A DNA stretch of 64,000 nt from CAWBJP01 sp963789165 (GCA_963789165.1 CAWBJP010000001.1:186001-250000), one strand, 5' to 3'; numbered from the stretch's first letter, positions 15,392 to 26,600 are shown. Numbers and translations: made by a program. Notes: generated by a model not told the origin, from the letters alone.

Positions 15392-17911
15392 TCAGCCCGC
15401 CGCCGAATCGCAGGCCCGGGCGCGGGCGATCCGCAGGGCCTGGTCCCGCCCTTCGAGCAGCAGGCGGCGCACCGGGCCCGGGGGATCGTCGGCGGCCAGG
15501 TAGGACTCGGTCAACTGGGCGGCACCGTCGCTCACGGGATAGAGCATGTCGGTGAAGGACATGCCCACGTCTGAACCTCGTCGCTCCCAGACCGGCCCGA
15601 GGGCGGCGAAGTAGGGCTCCACCCAGGCCTCGAGCAGCTGTTCCTGATCGGGCTGGCGGAACCCTCCCATCACGGCCCGCATGGTGGCGAGGGGGAGGTC
15701 ACCGTCCGCCAGGTCGTGCCACGCCGCCGCCTTGGCCTCGGCGTCGGGCCGGGCGGCCCGGGCCGCGGCGGCGTAGCGGTGGCCGGCGTCGGTCGGGTCG
15801 CGCTCCTCCTCCGCCGCGATGAGCGCCTCGATGTCGGCGGCGCCGGCGGCGGCCAGCGCCCGGACGATCGTCCAGCGCAACTCGGTGTCGATGGCGAGAC
15901 CCTCCACCGTTCCTGACCCCGACAGCAGGCCCCCCAGGAGCGCGAGGTGGTCTTCGCCGCGGGCGGTGGAGGCGAGCGCCCGGCCGAAGGTGAGTTGGAG
16001 GTCGCTCCCCGCCGGCGCCGCTCGCATGCCGGCCTCGGCGTGTTCCGCCAGGCGACGCCGGGCGGGCTCCCGGTTGGCGGGATCGCCGTAGACCACGGCG
16101 GCCGCCTCGGCATTGCGCAGCAGCCCGCCCACCACCGCGATCTCGTCCTCCCCGGCCAAGTTGGCGAGCACGATGTCGAGATAGCGACGGGCGGGCAGCT
16201 CGGCGTCCCGCAACATGTCCCACACGGCGGCCCAACACAGGGTGCGGGCCAGCGGGTCGGAAAGCGCGCCCAGGTGCGCGGCCACCGTGGCCAGGGACCG
16301 CGGATCGAGGCGGATCTTGGCGTAGGCCCAGTCCAGATCGTTGACCAGCACCAGGTCGGGGGCCAGCCGGCCCACCAGCGACTTGACCGGGGTGCGGTGA
16401 CCGACGACGTCGAGCTCCACCCGCTCCCGAAGCTCCAGCCCGGAGGCGGCCCGGTCGTAGAGACCGACCGCGACCCGGTGGGAGCGCAGCGTGGGGTGCT
16501 CAGCCGCCGCCTCCTGTTCCAGGTCGAAGGAGGTGATCGCCCCACCCTCCCCTGTGTCGAAGGTGGCCCGCAGCGTGTTGACCCCGGTGGTCTCCAGCCA
16601 CTCGGCCGACCAGGCGGAGAGGTCCCGGCCCGACGTCTCCTCCAGCGCGCCCAGGAAGTCGGGCAGCTCGGTGTTGCCCCAGGCGTGGCGCTTGAAGTAG
16701 GTCCGCACCCCGGCCAGGAACTCGTCCTGGCCGACCCAGGCCACCAGCTGCCGCAGCACCGAGGCGCCCTTGGCGTAGGTGATCCCGTCGAAGTTCGTCT
16801 TCATCGCCTCGATGTCGGGAGCGTCGGCCACGATGGGATGGGTGGACGGCAACTGGTCCTGGCGGTAGGCCCACACCTTCCAGGCCGAGGCGAAGGTCGT
16901 CCAGGCCGAGCGGAACCGGGTGGCCTCCACCATGGCCAGGTGGGAGGCGAAGGTGGCGAAGCTCTCGTTCAGCCACAGGTCGTCCCACCAGCGCATGGTG
17001 ACCAGGTCGCCGAACCACATGTGGGCCATCTCGTGGAGGATGGTGTCGGCCCGTCCCTCCCGTTCGGCCTCGGTCACCTTGGAACGGAACACGTGGCGCT
17101 CGGAGAACGTCACGCAGCCGGCGTTCTCCATGGCCCCGAAGTTGAACTCGGGCACGAAACACTGGTCGTACTTGCCGAACGGGTACGGCTGCCCGAAGGC
17201 CGACTCGAAGAAGTCGAAGCCGGCGGCCGTGATCTCGAAGATCTCATCGGCGTCGAGGTGGTCGGCCAGCGACTGGCGGCAGTAGAGACCCATGTCGATG
17301 TCGCGGTGGCGCCGGTGGACGGAGTGGTAGGGACCGGCCACCAGCGCGGCCAGGTAGGTCGACATCCGGGCCGTAGGGGCGAACCGCCAGCGGCCCTCCT
17401 GACCCGGTTCGGGGCGCGAGACGACCCGGGCACCCGACACGACCTCCCAGCCGGCGGGTGCGTCCACCTCGAAGGTGTAGGTGGCCTTCAGGTCGGGCTG
17501 GTCGAAGCAGGCGAACACCCGGTGGGCATCGAAGGGCTCGAACTGCGTGTGCAGGTAGATCGCGCCGTCGACGGGATCCACGAACTTGTGCAGCCCGACC
17601 CCGGTGTGCTCGTAGGGCAGGTCGGCCTCCACCACCAACTCGTTCTCCTCGGCCAGCCGGAAACCCAGCCGGCCCTCGGAGAAGGCTTCAGCGGGGAGGG
17701 GCTCGCCGTTCAGCACCGCGGACACGACGCCTCCGGGGGCGACCAGATCGACGAACGTCGCCGTCCCGGGCCGGCTGCCGCGGAACCGGATACAGGTCCG
17801 GCTGCGGAAGGTCTCGTCCCCCCGCAGGTCGACGGCGATGTCGTAGGAGACGTCGGAGGCGAGGCGGGCCCGATCGCGGGCCTCTTCCCGGGTCAGGTTG
17901 TTCTCGGCCAC
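15392..17911 (-). CDS. pepN: aminopeptidase N (M1 family), 839 aa
   Basis: From the GTG at 17911 (VAENNLTREEARDRA) the M1 order is complete: FEPFDAHRVFACFDQPDLKAT, the exopeptidase GAMEN motif at 259-263, HEMAHMWFGD at 293-302 with zinc ligands His293 and His297, and the third ligand Glu316 in WLNESFATF. The C-terminal half is the ERAP1-like helical domain. The enzyme removes N-terminal residues from peptides in the cytosol. Length matches actinobacterial PepN. The frame is open upstream to 18298, and an ATG at 17965 is an alternative start; the protein similarity begins near 17911. Neither start has a good ribosome site, so leaderless translation is possible. Confidence 0.93.
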   Translation of the reverse strand: MAENNLTREEARDRARLASDVSYDIAVDLRGDETFRSRTCIRFRGSRPGTATFVDLVAPGGVVSAVLNGEPLPAEAFSEGRLGFRLAEENELVVEADLPYEHTGVGLHKFVDPVDGAIYLHTQFEPFDAHRVFACFDQPDLKATYTFEVDAPAGWEVVSGARVVSRPEPGQEGRWRFAPTARMSTYLAALVAGPYHSVHRRHRDIDMGLYCRQSLADHLDADEIFEITAAGFDFFESAFGQPYPFGKYDQCFVPEFNFGAMENAGCVTFSERHVFRSKVTEAEREGRADTILHEMAHMWFGDLVTMRWWDDLWLNESFATFASHLAMVEATRFRSAWTTFASAWKVWAYRQDQLPSTHPIVADAPDIEAMKTNFDGITYAKGASVLRQLVAWVGQDEFLAGVRTYFKRHAWGNTELPDFLGALEETSGRDLSAWSAEWLETTGVNTLRATFDTGEGGAITSFDLEQEAAAEHPTLRSHRVAVGLYDRAASGLELRERVELDVVGHRTPVKSLVGRLAPDLVLVNDLDWAYAKIRLDPRSLATVAAHLGALSDPLARTLCWAAVWDMLRDAELPARRYLDIVLANLAGEDEIAVVGGLLRNAEAAAVVYGDPANREPARRRLAEHAEAGMRAAPAGSDLQLTFGRALASTARGEDHLALLGGLLSGSGTVEGLAIDTELRWTIVRALAAAGAADIEALIAAEEERDPTDAGHRYAAAARAARPDAEAKAAAWHDLADGDLPLATMRAVMGGFRQPDQEQLLEAWVEPYFAALGPVWERRGSDVGMSFTDMLYPVSDGAAQLTESYLAADDPPGPVRRLLLEGRDQALRIARARACDSAAG

Positions 17912-18053
17912 GAGGGGAAGGTAGCCGCATTCGGAGCTTTCGCGATCCACCTTCGGGCGCTGCATCGAAATAGGGGCATATCTGCCGTTCCCTCCGTAGC
18001 ACGTACACGACACATCACCACACCACACACGCACACAGGGAGGCGATGACCAC

Positions 18054-20337
18054 ATGCGTCGCATGATGAGATGGGCTACGCCTGTCTTCGCCGCGCTGGT
18101 TCTCTTCGGTGTCACCACGACTGGCAGTTCGGCCCAGGTGGCCGGCGTGCCCGACGTGGTGGGCCAGTGGACCGCGCCCTTCGAGGAAGGTGGAGCCGAT
18201 ACCCCGCGTTGCGTACCGGCCCAGGACGACACCGAAGGGTTCACCGTCTGCAAGCCGGTCGCACAGGCCTCAGCCGTCCTCCCCGACGGCCGGGTCATGT
18301 ACTACAACGGCATCGAGAGCCAGGAGAACTCCGAGGGTCCCAGCGCCATGTCGCTGTCGCCCTCTTCCCGTGACAGCCAGGCCCGGGTGCTCGACCTGCG
18401 TTCCGGGACGCCAGAGTTCATCGTCCCCACGCAGGACCGGGGCGGCCAGAGCAACCCCAACATCAAGGAAGGCCAGCAGTCCTACGACGACCCGCTCGGA
18501 GCCGCCGGTGTCCCCGGCCGCCCCGGTGACGGTCTCGTCGGGAGCATCGCCGGTCAGGCCGGGGTTCCCGAGCACGACCCGACGTCGTCGCCGGACGACT
18601 CGCAGAAGAACGACGGCGACATGTTCTGCGCGGACCTCACCTCCCTGGCCGACGGCCGGGTCCTGGTGGTGGGCGGAACCGACTGGTACAACGAGCCGGC
18701 CCTCATGGATCGGGACAAGGGTGACCCCGCGGACGTGGGCGCCATCGAGCTCGAGGGTCTGCGCAACGCCAACCTGTTCGACCCCAAGACCAACACCTTC
18801 AGCCCCGCCGGCCACATGAAGTACGGCCGGTGGTACCCCGGCGTCGTGGAAATGGCCGACGGCAAGGTGTTCGTGGCCAGCGGCGTCACGCAGCTGATCA
18901 CCGACACCCAGGGGTCCCAGGTGCGCCGGACGGAGACCTACGACCCGGCTACCAACGCCTGGACCGAGAACTACGCCGACCCCAGCTCCGAGAACAGCCT
19001 GCCCCTCCAGCCCCGGATGTTCCTCGCCCCCAACGGCAAGGTCTTCTACTCCGGTGTCGGGCAGATGTGGGGTCCCTTCGGCCAGGCCGTCGACGAGGCG
19101 GCCATGGCCTTCCAGCAGTACTACGACCCCGGGTCCAAGAAGTGGGAGGTCACCGGCATGGGGCCCCTCGGTCCCCGCAGCGGTGCCTTCGTGACTCCGC
19201 TTCCGCTGGAGCCCCCCTACGACAAGATGACCCTGGTGGCCTTCGGTGGGACCCTCGGGCCCGCCGCCGGGCAACTGGGTTCCGGCCAACCCGTTCACCA
19301 CGCTGACTCACCTTGAGGCCAACGGCGCGGTGACCAACGAGATGACCGGCAACCTCAACCACGCCCGCTGGTTCGCTTCGGGTATCTCCCTCCCTGACGG
19401 CACCGTGCTGGCCGTCGGCGGCGGCGACAAGGACGAGGTCATCGACCCCGGCACCGAGGTCGCCGTGAGGACGCCCGAGCTCTACGACCCCAAGACGGGG
19501 AAGTGGACGGACGTGGCCGCCCAGGGCCGTGACCGCACCTACCACAACTCCGCCCTGCTGCTGCCCGACATGCGGGTGCTCCTCGGGGGCCACTCGCCCA
19601 TCGCCAGTCACTACGGCGGAGCCAACAAGGACCAGGGCGGCGCGTTCGCCAACAACGACAAGGACCCGAGCTTCGAGGTCTGGAGCCCGCCCTACCTCTT
19701 CCGGGGTGAGCGGCCCAACATCTCGAAAGTCCAGGCCGGCGTCGCCTACGGCGAGCGGTTCCCGGTCAGCACCAAGGAGGCCGGCGAGATCGAGTCGGTC
19801 CAGCTGATCAGGACGCCGTCCCCGCAGCACGTGAACGACTCCGACCAGCGGATCGTGAACCTCGAGTTCACCAAGTCCGGCATGGACAGCCTCGAGGCCG
19901 TGGCCCCGCCCACCGGCGTGACCGCTCCTCCCGGCACCTACTACCTGATCGTGAACAAGAAGACAGAAAAGGGCCCGGTCCCGTCCGTGGCCCGCATGGT
20001 GAAGGTTGGCGAGACCGACAAGGCTGACGCCATCCAGCCCTTCGCCGACGACGCCCCAGCGCCGGTCGGCGGGTCGGCCACGCCCGACGAGGACACGTCG
20101 GGTACAGCCCAGGCCCAGCAGCAGATGGCCGAAGTGACCAAGAGCGCTCCGGCGCCTGCGGCCCCGGCCCAGGCCGCTCCGACCACGACCACGACGATGA
20201 AGCCCTACCAGCAGCTGCACGCGGTTCCGGCAGGGTCGTCCCGTCCCATCCCGGACGGACTCCCAGTAGCGGCCATTGCCGTCACCGGAGCCGCCGTCGG
20301 GTCCGGCCGGCGACTGCTGCGCCGCATCGTCAACTAA
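18054..20337 (+). CDS. secreted copper-radical oxidase (galactose/glyoxal oxidase-like) with DUF1929, one frameshift
   Basis: A signal peptide (VFAALVLFGVTTTGSSA) starts the first frame after a GGGAGGCG site. Kelch-like repeats follow, with DMFCADLTSLADGRVLVVGG (Cys192) and KYGRWYPGVVEMADG (Tyr261), equivalent to the Cys-Tyr cofactor of galactose oxidase. The second frame supplies the axial Tyr-His pair DRTYHNSALLLPD (codons at 19540-19545). It also has SPQHVNDSDQR, which matches the last copper His, in an early-set DUF1929 domain. The frames join near 19258-19268 if one C is removed from GGGCCC, giving TLGPPPGNWVPANPF. The C-terminus is an Ala/Pro/Thr stalk with a weak hydrophobic end and RRLLRR, possibly a membrane anchor. 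Oxidation of an alcohol or aldehyde to give H2O2 is the family reaction. Confidence 0.8.
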
Positions 20338-20360
20338 CTGCCCAAGCTCCTCCTTCAACT

Positions 20361-20394
20361 GATCGGGGCGGCTCCTTTGGGAGCCGCCCCGATC
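20361..20394. terminator. bidirectional terminator hairpin
   Basis: A perfect 15-bp stem (GATCGGGGCGGCTCC at 20361-20375 with its complement at 20380-20394) closes a TTTG loop. It is the strongest hairpin seen in the window and lies between the convergent oxidase (stop 20337) and sigma factor (stop 20411) genes. Confidence 0.9.
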
Positions 20395-20410
20395 GCGCTT
20401 CTCGAACTTC

Positions 20411-21016
20411 TCAGGCCAGCGGGAGTTCGGAGAAGGGGCTGTCGGCCTGAGGGAGCAGGGTCCGCAGGCGGCGCAGGCCCGCCCGGATCCGGTTCTTCAC
20501 GGTGCCTTCGGGCTGGCCGAGCAGCGTGGCCACCTGGCGGTAGCTGTGACCCTTGAAGTACGCCAGTTCCAAGGCTTGGCGCTGGCGGGGGTGGAGGTCG
20601 GCCAGGGCGGCGTGCACCTGGCCGGCGGACGCTGCATCAAGCACCTGACGCTCGACGTCGTCGGAGACACTCCGTTCCCGGTGGGCGTCCTGGCGTTCCC
20701 GGCGCCGGCGGGCGGCCTCGGACCGGCCGATGTCGATGGCCCGGCGATAAGCCTGGACCTGCAGGTAGCTCCGCAGGTTCCCCCGGGCCGGGTCGAAGCG
20801 GCCGGGAGAGACCCACAGCGCCAGGAACACGTCCTGGACTGCCTCTTCGGCCAGGTCGGCGGCCACACCGGCTCGCCGGGCGATGGCCCGCACGGCGCCG
20901 GAGTGCCGGCGGTGCGCCTCGGCCAGCGCCTCCTGGCTGCCACCGGCCATGGCCCGGGCGAGATCGGCCTCGCTGGCTCGTTCCAGTTCCAGGTCCAGCA
21001 TCGCCACCGGCGTCAT
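20411..21016 (-). CDS. ECF RNA polymerase sigma factor, SigK-like, 201 aa
   Basis: Start ATG 21016 (MTPVAMLDLELERAS) follows a GGGGGTG site. Sigma region 2 spans ALAEAHRRHSGAVRAIARRA to FDPARGNLRSYLQVQAYRRAIDIGR, including the EEAVQDVFLALW segment for core binding and -10 recognition. Region 4 is DLHPRQRQALELAYFKGHSY RQVATLLGQPEGTVKNRIRAGL without a break, the -35 reading helix-turn-helix. The pattern resembles SigK/SigL-type ECF factors. No anti-sigma gene lies next to it, though the membrane phosphoesterase diverges from it. The 345-base leader contains nested direct repeats. Confidence 0.9.
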   Translation of the reverse strand: MTPVAMLDLELERASEADLARAMAGGSQEALAEAHRRHSGAVRAIARRAGVAADLAEEAVQDVFLALWVSPGRFDPARGNLRSYLQVQAYRRAIDIGRSEAARRRRERQDAHRERSVSDDVERQVLDAASAGQVHAALADLHPRQRQALELAYFKGHSYRQVATLLGQPEGTVKNRIRAGLRRLRTLLPQADSPFSELPLA

Positions 21017-21035
21017 CCGCGCTTCACCCCCTTGT

Positions 21036-21097
21036 GAACGCGATTGCTGAACGCGATTGCTCGTGTGCCCCAGCGGTCTTGGGTGCTCGTGTGCCCC
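21036..21097. repeat. nested direct repeats in the sigma factor leader
   Basis: GAACGCGATTGCT occurs twice in tandem (21036-21048, 21049-21061). TGCTCGTGTGCCCC occurs at 21058-21071 and again at 21084-21097, 26 bases apart. They lie just upstream of the sigma factor start (minus strand). The rest of the 345-base gap 21017-21361 between divergent genes is locally AT-richer (GAAAAAATG near 21118) and must hold both promoters, but I cannot fix them. Confidence 0.6.
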
Positions 21098-21361
21098 GGA
21101 TGCGCTTGAGCAAACAGGAAAAAATGCCCTCGCCCGGTCAGGGAGAGATCCTTTTCCTGACAGGTTTGCGTCAAATACCCGGATTTCTCGGACGAACTGC
21201 CCTCTGTAGGTCGAGTTCACCGCCCTGAGCGACTGAAACCCATCGCTCACAGGGATGGGAGCCATCGGAATTCTCCGCAGGGAATCGGGCCATTCACGTC
21301 GAAACCACATTTCGGACAATTCCGACCATTGCCGCAATTGGGAACACAAGGGAGACGCTCG

Positions 21362-22837
21362 GTGCTGGAGGCGCAGACGCGCTGGCACCATGGACACGTG
21401 CGGCGCGGGCTCTTCTTCCTACTGGTCGGTCTGTTGGGCGCTACGGCTGCGGTTGTCGCCCTCCAGATCGACTCCGAGACCAGTGGAAAGGTGGGACCCG
21501 GCCAGGTCGCGGTGCGCGCCCGTTTCGGGGAACCGCGCACCGAGCTCCGGCTGCCCCCGTTGGGGCAGGTCTCCGCCTCCACCCACTGGTCCCCCATCAC
21601 CCTGCAGGCGGCGGTCGACGAGGTCGACGTCGACCGGCTCCAGGTTCTCCTGGCCGGCGACGATCCCGGTGACCGTCTCCGGCACGAGGTGGCCGCCGAC
21701 CTCGAACCGCTCTTGCGGTCGTTCGCCCTTCGAGCCCTCCTGGCCGCGGCCTTCGCCGGCGCCCTGGCCGGGGCCCTGGTCCCCCGGCGCCGCTGGACCC
21801 ACGCCGTGGCCGGCATGGTGGGCGGAGTGGTGGCCGTCGCCGTCCTGCTCGGGATGGCCTGGCGCAGCTACGACGCGGACGCCTTCGGGGAGGCCCGCTT
21901 CGAGGGAACCCTGGAACAGGCCCCGGCGCTCTTCGCCACCCTCCGCCGCCACGTCGACGGCTACGACGACGTCCGCCGGCGGGTCGAGGCCCTGGGCGAC
22001 CAGGTGGCCGAGCTTTACGCCGTGGCCAGCACCACCGGCACGCAGACCGGAGACGGCGACGTCACCGCCCTGGCCGACGCCGTCGACGAGGTGCGCATCC
22101 TCCATGTGAGCGACGTCCATTCCAATCCTCTCGGACTCGAGGTCACCCGCCAGCTGGCCGAGCGCTTCGACGTCGACGCTGTGCTCGACACGGGCGACCT
22201 CACGTCCTTCGGGCTGCCCATCGAGGGCCGGCTCGGCGAGCTCATCGAAAAGATTCCCGTGCCTTATCTCTTCGTGCCCGGCAATCACGACTCCACCCGC
22301 AACCGGGACACCCTCGACGCGGTGAAGAACGTGGAACTCGTCGACGACCGGGTCGTCGACGTCAAGGGCGTGCGGATCCTGGGCATCGCCGACCCGACGT
22401 TCACCGCCACCAACCAGGTCGACTCCGCCGAGGCCCGGGCCACCAAGCGCAAGGCCGCCCCGGGTGTGATGGCCGCCGTGGACCTCCACGAGCCCGATGT
22501 CCTGGCCGTTCACGACCCGGTGATGGGCGAAGGGGCCTGGGGTCGCGTCCCGCTGGTCGTGGCCGGCCACACCCATCAGCGGTCCACGGCCCGCCATGAC
22601 GGCACCCTGGTCCTCACGGTGGGCTCCACCGGATCGACCGGGTTGGGGTCGTTCCTGGTCGACACCAAGAAGTCGTACGAGGCCGAGGTGTTGCGCTTCG
22701 TGGCCGGCGACCTGGTCTCCATCGACCGGGTGGCGCTCCGGGGCGTCGACGGTGGCTTCCGGGTGGAGCGCCAGTTGATCCGGCCCACCACCCGGCCCCA
22801 GGTGGCAGGACGGATCGAGGAGCCCCCGGGTCACTAA
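21362..22837 (+). CDS. membrane-bound calcineurin-like phosphoesterase, 491 aa
   Basis: The GTG at 21362 (VLEAQTRWHHGHVRRG) follows GGGAG by seven bases; a TTG-started extension to 21329 is less likely. Hydrophobic segments occur near residues 17-35 (LFFLLVGLLGATAAVVAL), 122-140 and 146-167, so the N-terminal third is membrane-embedded with an extracytoplasmic loop. The phosphoesterase domain follows: HVSDVHSNPLG, DTGDLTSFG, VPGNHDSTRN, LAVHDP and VAGHTHQR, all metal ligands present. YkuE-type membrane phosphoesterases act on lipid pyrophosphates or similar; the substrate here is unknown. The SDR gene follows after 28 bases. Confidence 0.85.
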   Translation: MLEAQTRWHHGHVRRGLFFLLVGLLGATAAVVALQIDSETSGKVGPGQVAVRARFGEPRTELRLPPLGQVSASTHWSPITLQAAVDEVDVDRLQVLLAGDDPGDRLRHEVAADLEPLLRSFALRALLAAAFAGALAGALVPRRRWTHAVAGMVGGVVAVAVLLGMAWRSYDADAFGEARFEGTLEQAPALFATLRRHVDGYDDVRRRVEALGDQVAELYAVASTTGTQTGDGDVTALADAVDEVRILHVSDVHSNPLGLEVTRQLAERFDVDAVLDTGDLTSFGLPIEGRLGELIEKIPVPYLFVPGNHDSTRNRDTLDAVKNVELVDDRVVDVKGVRILGIADPTFTATNQVDSAEARATKRKAAPGVMAAVDLHEPDVLAVHDPVMGEGAWGRVPLVVAGHTHQRSTARHDGTLVLTVGSTGSTGLGSFLVDTKKSYEAEVLRFVAGDLVSIDRVALRGVDGGFRVERQLIRPTTRPQVAGRIEEPPGH

Positions 22838-22865
22838 CCTCCCGGCCCCACTAGCGTGGTGGCCC

Positions 22866-23667
22866 ATGAAATTGGCCGGGAGTGCGGTCGTGGTCACGGG
22901 TGGTGCGTCCGGCATCGGACGGGCGCTGTGCCGGCGCTTCGCCGCCGAAGGGGCCTCGGTGGTGGTGGCCGACGTCGACGGGGCGGGGGCGGCGGCGGTG
23001 GCCGCCGAGGTGGACGGGAAGGCGGTGGCCACCGACGTGTCGGTGGAGGCGGACGTCATCCACCTGGTGGACGAGGCGCTGTCCACCCACGGCCGGATCG
23101 ACCTGTTCTGCTCCAACGCCGGGATCCTCTGGGGCGCCCGCCCCGACGACCCCGAAGCCATCCTCGGCGTGGAGGCCAGCGACGAGGCCTGGGACCGCAT
23201 CTGGAGGGTCAACGTCATGGCCCACGTCTACGGCGTCCGGGCCGTGCTGCCGTCGATGCTGGAACGCGGCGAAGGCTATCTGCTCTCCACGGTCTCGGCC
23301 GCCGGGCTGTTGACGGTGCTGGGCAACGCCCCCTACGCCGTCACCAAGCACGCCGCCCTGGCCCTGGCCGAGTGGGTGGCCATCACCTACGGCGACGTCG
23401 GGCATCAAGGTCTCGTGCCTGTGCCCTGAGGGGGTCAACACGACCATGCTCGCCGACGCCCCCGAGGCCTTCAAGGGGACGGTCGACACCGTCGAGCCCG
23501 ACGACGTGGCCGCCGCGGTGGTCGACGGCCTGGCCGCCGAACGCTTCCTCATCCTCCCCAGTCCCAAGGTGGCCGACTACTTCGCCCGCAAGGCGAACGA
23601 CTACGACCGCTGGCTGGCCGGCATGCGCCGCCTCCAGACCCAGGCCGGGATCTGGCCCGGGCGCTAG
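22866..23667 (+). CDS. short-chain dehydrogenase/reductase, one frameshift
   Basis: The ATG at 22866 starts a classical SDR: VVVTGGASGIGRALC (TGxxxGIG cofactor motif), FCSNAGILWGA (NAG), STVSAAGLLTVLGNAPYAVTKHA (Ser-Tyr-Lys catalytic residues). The frame breaks after AEWVAITYGDV. Removing one G from the GGG at about 23400-23402 restores GIKVSCLCPEGVNTTMLAD and the rest of the protein to 23667, giving about 266 residues, a normal SDR length. A NAD(P)-dependent oxidoreductase of unknown substrate is the safe call. The stop overlaps that of the convergent ATPase gene. Confidence 0.8.
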
Positions 23668-26600
23668 CCGGTCGTGGCGATCAATTCGTCAGCCCGGCGG
23701 ATCCAACCGGTCATCCCGAGGGCCTCGAACTGCTTCCGGGCGGACTCCATGCAAGGGCTTTGCCCGCTCGCCGTCGTGCGCGTCACCCCGGCGGACGTAC
23801 ATGAGGGCCTCGTCGAAATCGCAGATAGCCAACAACGGCCGGACGCCCTCTTCGGTGAGGACTCGGCGGGCCTCGGCGAACCAGCGCACTGCCTCGTCGA
23901 ATCGCCCGGTCAGGGCGCAGAGGCGGCCCAGCGTCGACCGGGCCTCGGCGACGGGAGATCGGAACTCGGCGGGGAGGATTTTCTCCCGCAGGGCCCGCTC
24001 GATGACGTCGGCGTGATCGTGGCGCTCGAGGAGCCAGAGGGCGTCGGTGGCGTGCTCCCGCCATGGCGGCGAACCCCGGCACCCACGGAGCCGCACGCTC
24101 CAGCCATGGGACCAGCCGACCGAGTGCCTCGAAAGCCTCCTTCTCGCTGGCCCAGGCGGGCAGCCGCCTGGATCTCGCCGGCGTAGCCCAGGCCGACGGA
24201 CCCAGGCCAGGGCCGGATCTTCAGAGGACGTCAGATAGGAGAACGTGGCCGAGAGCTGCTCCCAGCCCTCGTCCATCACGGCGGACAACACCTGCCGGGG
24301 GTAAATCGTCGTGGGCACGGGCATCCCCAGGCGGGCCGCCAGCGCGTCGGCCGATCTCGAGCGACTGCCGCGCCTCGCCGAGACGACCGAGTGCTCCCTG
24401 GCAATAGGACACGGTGGCCCAGGCCCGGGCCGCCCGGGCGACGCCGACCGAGCGACTCCGCCTCTCGAGCCTCCGCCTCGAGCAGCGGCGCACGCGGCGC
24501 GTACTCCCCTCCCCAGAAGGCCGCGCACCATGAGATTCGGGGTCGAAGCTCGCCTCCTGCCGGGTATCGAAGACGGCCTCCATCGGGGCGGGCCCGAGGG
24601 GGTCGAGGTGAGCAGCCCGCAGGAGGGCGGCCGACTCCCGGCGTTCGGTAGCTGTCGATGGGCAGCCCCGGGAGGGTCGGGGTCCTCGGCCTCCCGCCGC
24701 TGGTAGTCGAAGCAGACGAGCCGGGCCCAGGCGACATCCCGGCCGCTGGCATAGGTGAGGCCCTGACGGGCGAGCGTCCACGACGGCGCGATGCCGCCGG
24801 CCTGGGAACAGACGTAGGCGGCGTCGGAGAGATACTCGGCGGCCGCCTCCTTGGTCTCGGCCTCGGCGATGGCGGTGCCGGCCTGGGCCGCCACCTCGAC
24901 CGCCTCGTCGAAGTCGAGCGCCCAGGCCAGCACGATGCCCAGCCGGCCGAGGAGGTGGGGCCGCCGGGGGTCGTCGGCGGGCAGGAAGTCGAGGGCCATA
25001 CGCAGGAAGGTGGCGGCCTCGTCGTGGGCGCCGGTGGCCTGGGCCCGTTCGGCCGCCTCCAGGGCCGTGCTCCATGCCCCGCTCGGCGCCCGGGAAGGGC
25101 CGGCGCTGCGGTGGTACTGGACGGCGATCTCGGCCGGTGAGGCCTGGGCCGCCGTGCCCTCGGACACGCTCCAGCGCCTCGGCCACGCGCCGGTGGAGCC
25201 GCGACCGGCGGGACGGGGTGAGCCCGTCGTAGAGGGCGTGGCGGATCACGGCGTGGGAGAAGGCGTAGGTCTCGGTGTTCCCGGCCGGCTGGAGGATCTG
25301 GGCGCCAAGGATCTCGTCGAGGGCGTCGAGGCCCTCGTCCTCCGACAGGCCGGCAAGGTCGGCGACGGCATCGAAGCGGAACGGCCCCTGGAAGGCGGTG
25401 GCGACGGTGAGGAGCTTGGTGGCTGCCTCGGAGAGCCGGGAGAGGCGGCGGAGGACTACATCCCGGGCGGCGGCAGGAAGGGCGAGGTCGCGCAGCGGCG
25501 CCGTCGTCATCCATCTCCCGTCCGGCCCCCGGTAGAGGCTCCCCTCCTCGTAGAGGTTCCGCAGCAGCTCCTGAGTGAAGAACGGGTTGCCGCCACTCTC
25601 CCGGGCCCAGACCGCGGCCACCCTGCGCCTCCATCTCGTGTCCGGCCAGGGCGGTGAGGAAACGGGTCAGCGCTTCGACATCGAGATCCTCGAGGCGCAG
25701 GTGGTCATAGCCGACCTCGCGGGGCCAGGCGTTGAGCGCGTCGGTGAGCGGGTGGGCCTGATCGAGGTCGACGTCGCGGTAGGTCCCGACCACGGCGATC
25801 CGCTCGGCCGCCTGCGAAGCGGGCCAGATGGCGGAGCATGGCCACCGTGCTCCGGTCGGCCCAGTGCAGGTCGTCGAGGAGGACGAGGAGCGGGGCCCGG
25901 CGCGAGCGGGCGATGAGGAACTGCGACATCCCGTCGAGGAGTCGGTAGCGCTCCTCTTCGGGGGGCACGGCGACGAGACGCCTCGAGCTCGGGGAGGACG
26001 TCCCGCATGGCCGGGGACGAGTTGGGCCAGCGCGGCCGCGGCCGCTCCCAGGTCGGCTCGCAGCTCGTCGGGATCGGACAGTTCGATGTGGGCCTCGAGG
26101 GCCTCGGCGAAAGGGCCGTAGGGGGGCGGCCACTCGCCCTCGTGGCAGCGTACCCCACAGGACGGTGAAGCCGTCCCGCTCGGCGTCCGCTCCCACCTCC
26201 TCGATCATCCGGCTCTTGCCGATCCCTTGCTCGCCGGCCAGCATCACGAGCCCCCACGACCGGCGGCGGCGCCCTGCAGGCGCTCTCTCAGCCGGGCTGT
26301 CTCGGCTTCGCGTCCGATGAGGGGCACCGCCTCGGCGAAAGCTCCGTCGACCTCGACCTCGACCTCGTAGCGCACCTCGAAGACGGCCATGGGAGCGGAA
26401 GCGCCGGAGAGCTCGAGCTGACCCAGTGCCGCGAAGCGGAACCCCGGACGCCCGGCGAGGAGTCGGGTCACCTTCTCCGAGCACAGGATCTGGCCCTCCA
26501 GAGCCTTGTCGCACAGAGACCGGGCCAGGGCGAGCGTCGTGCCCGAGGCATCGGAGGCACCCGTCGGAGGAGAACCTGAATGCGAACCCGACCCGGAGGG

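Noticed and set aside
15947..18049. 700-codon open frame antisense to pepN
   Set aside because: pepN has complete M1 motifs on the other strand; long antisense frames are expected from GC-rich third positions.
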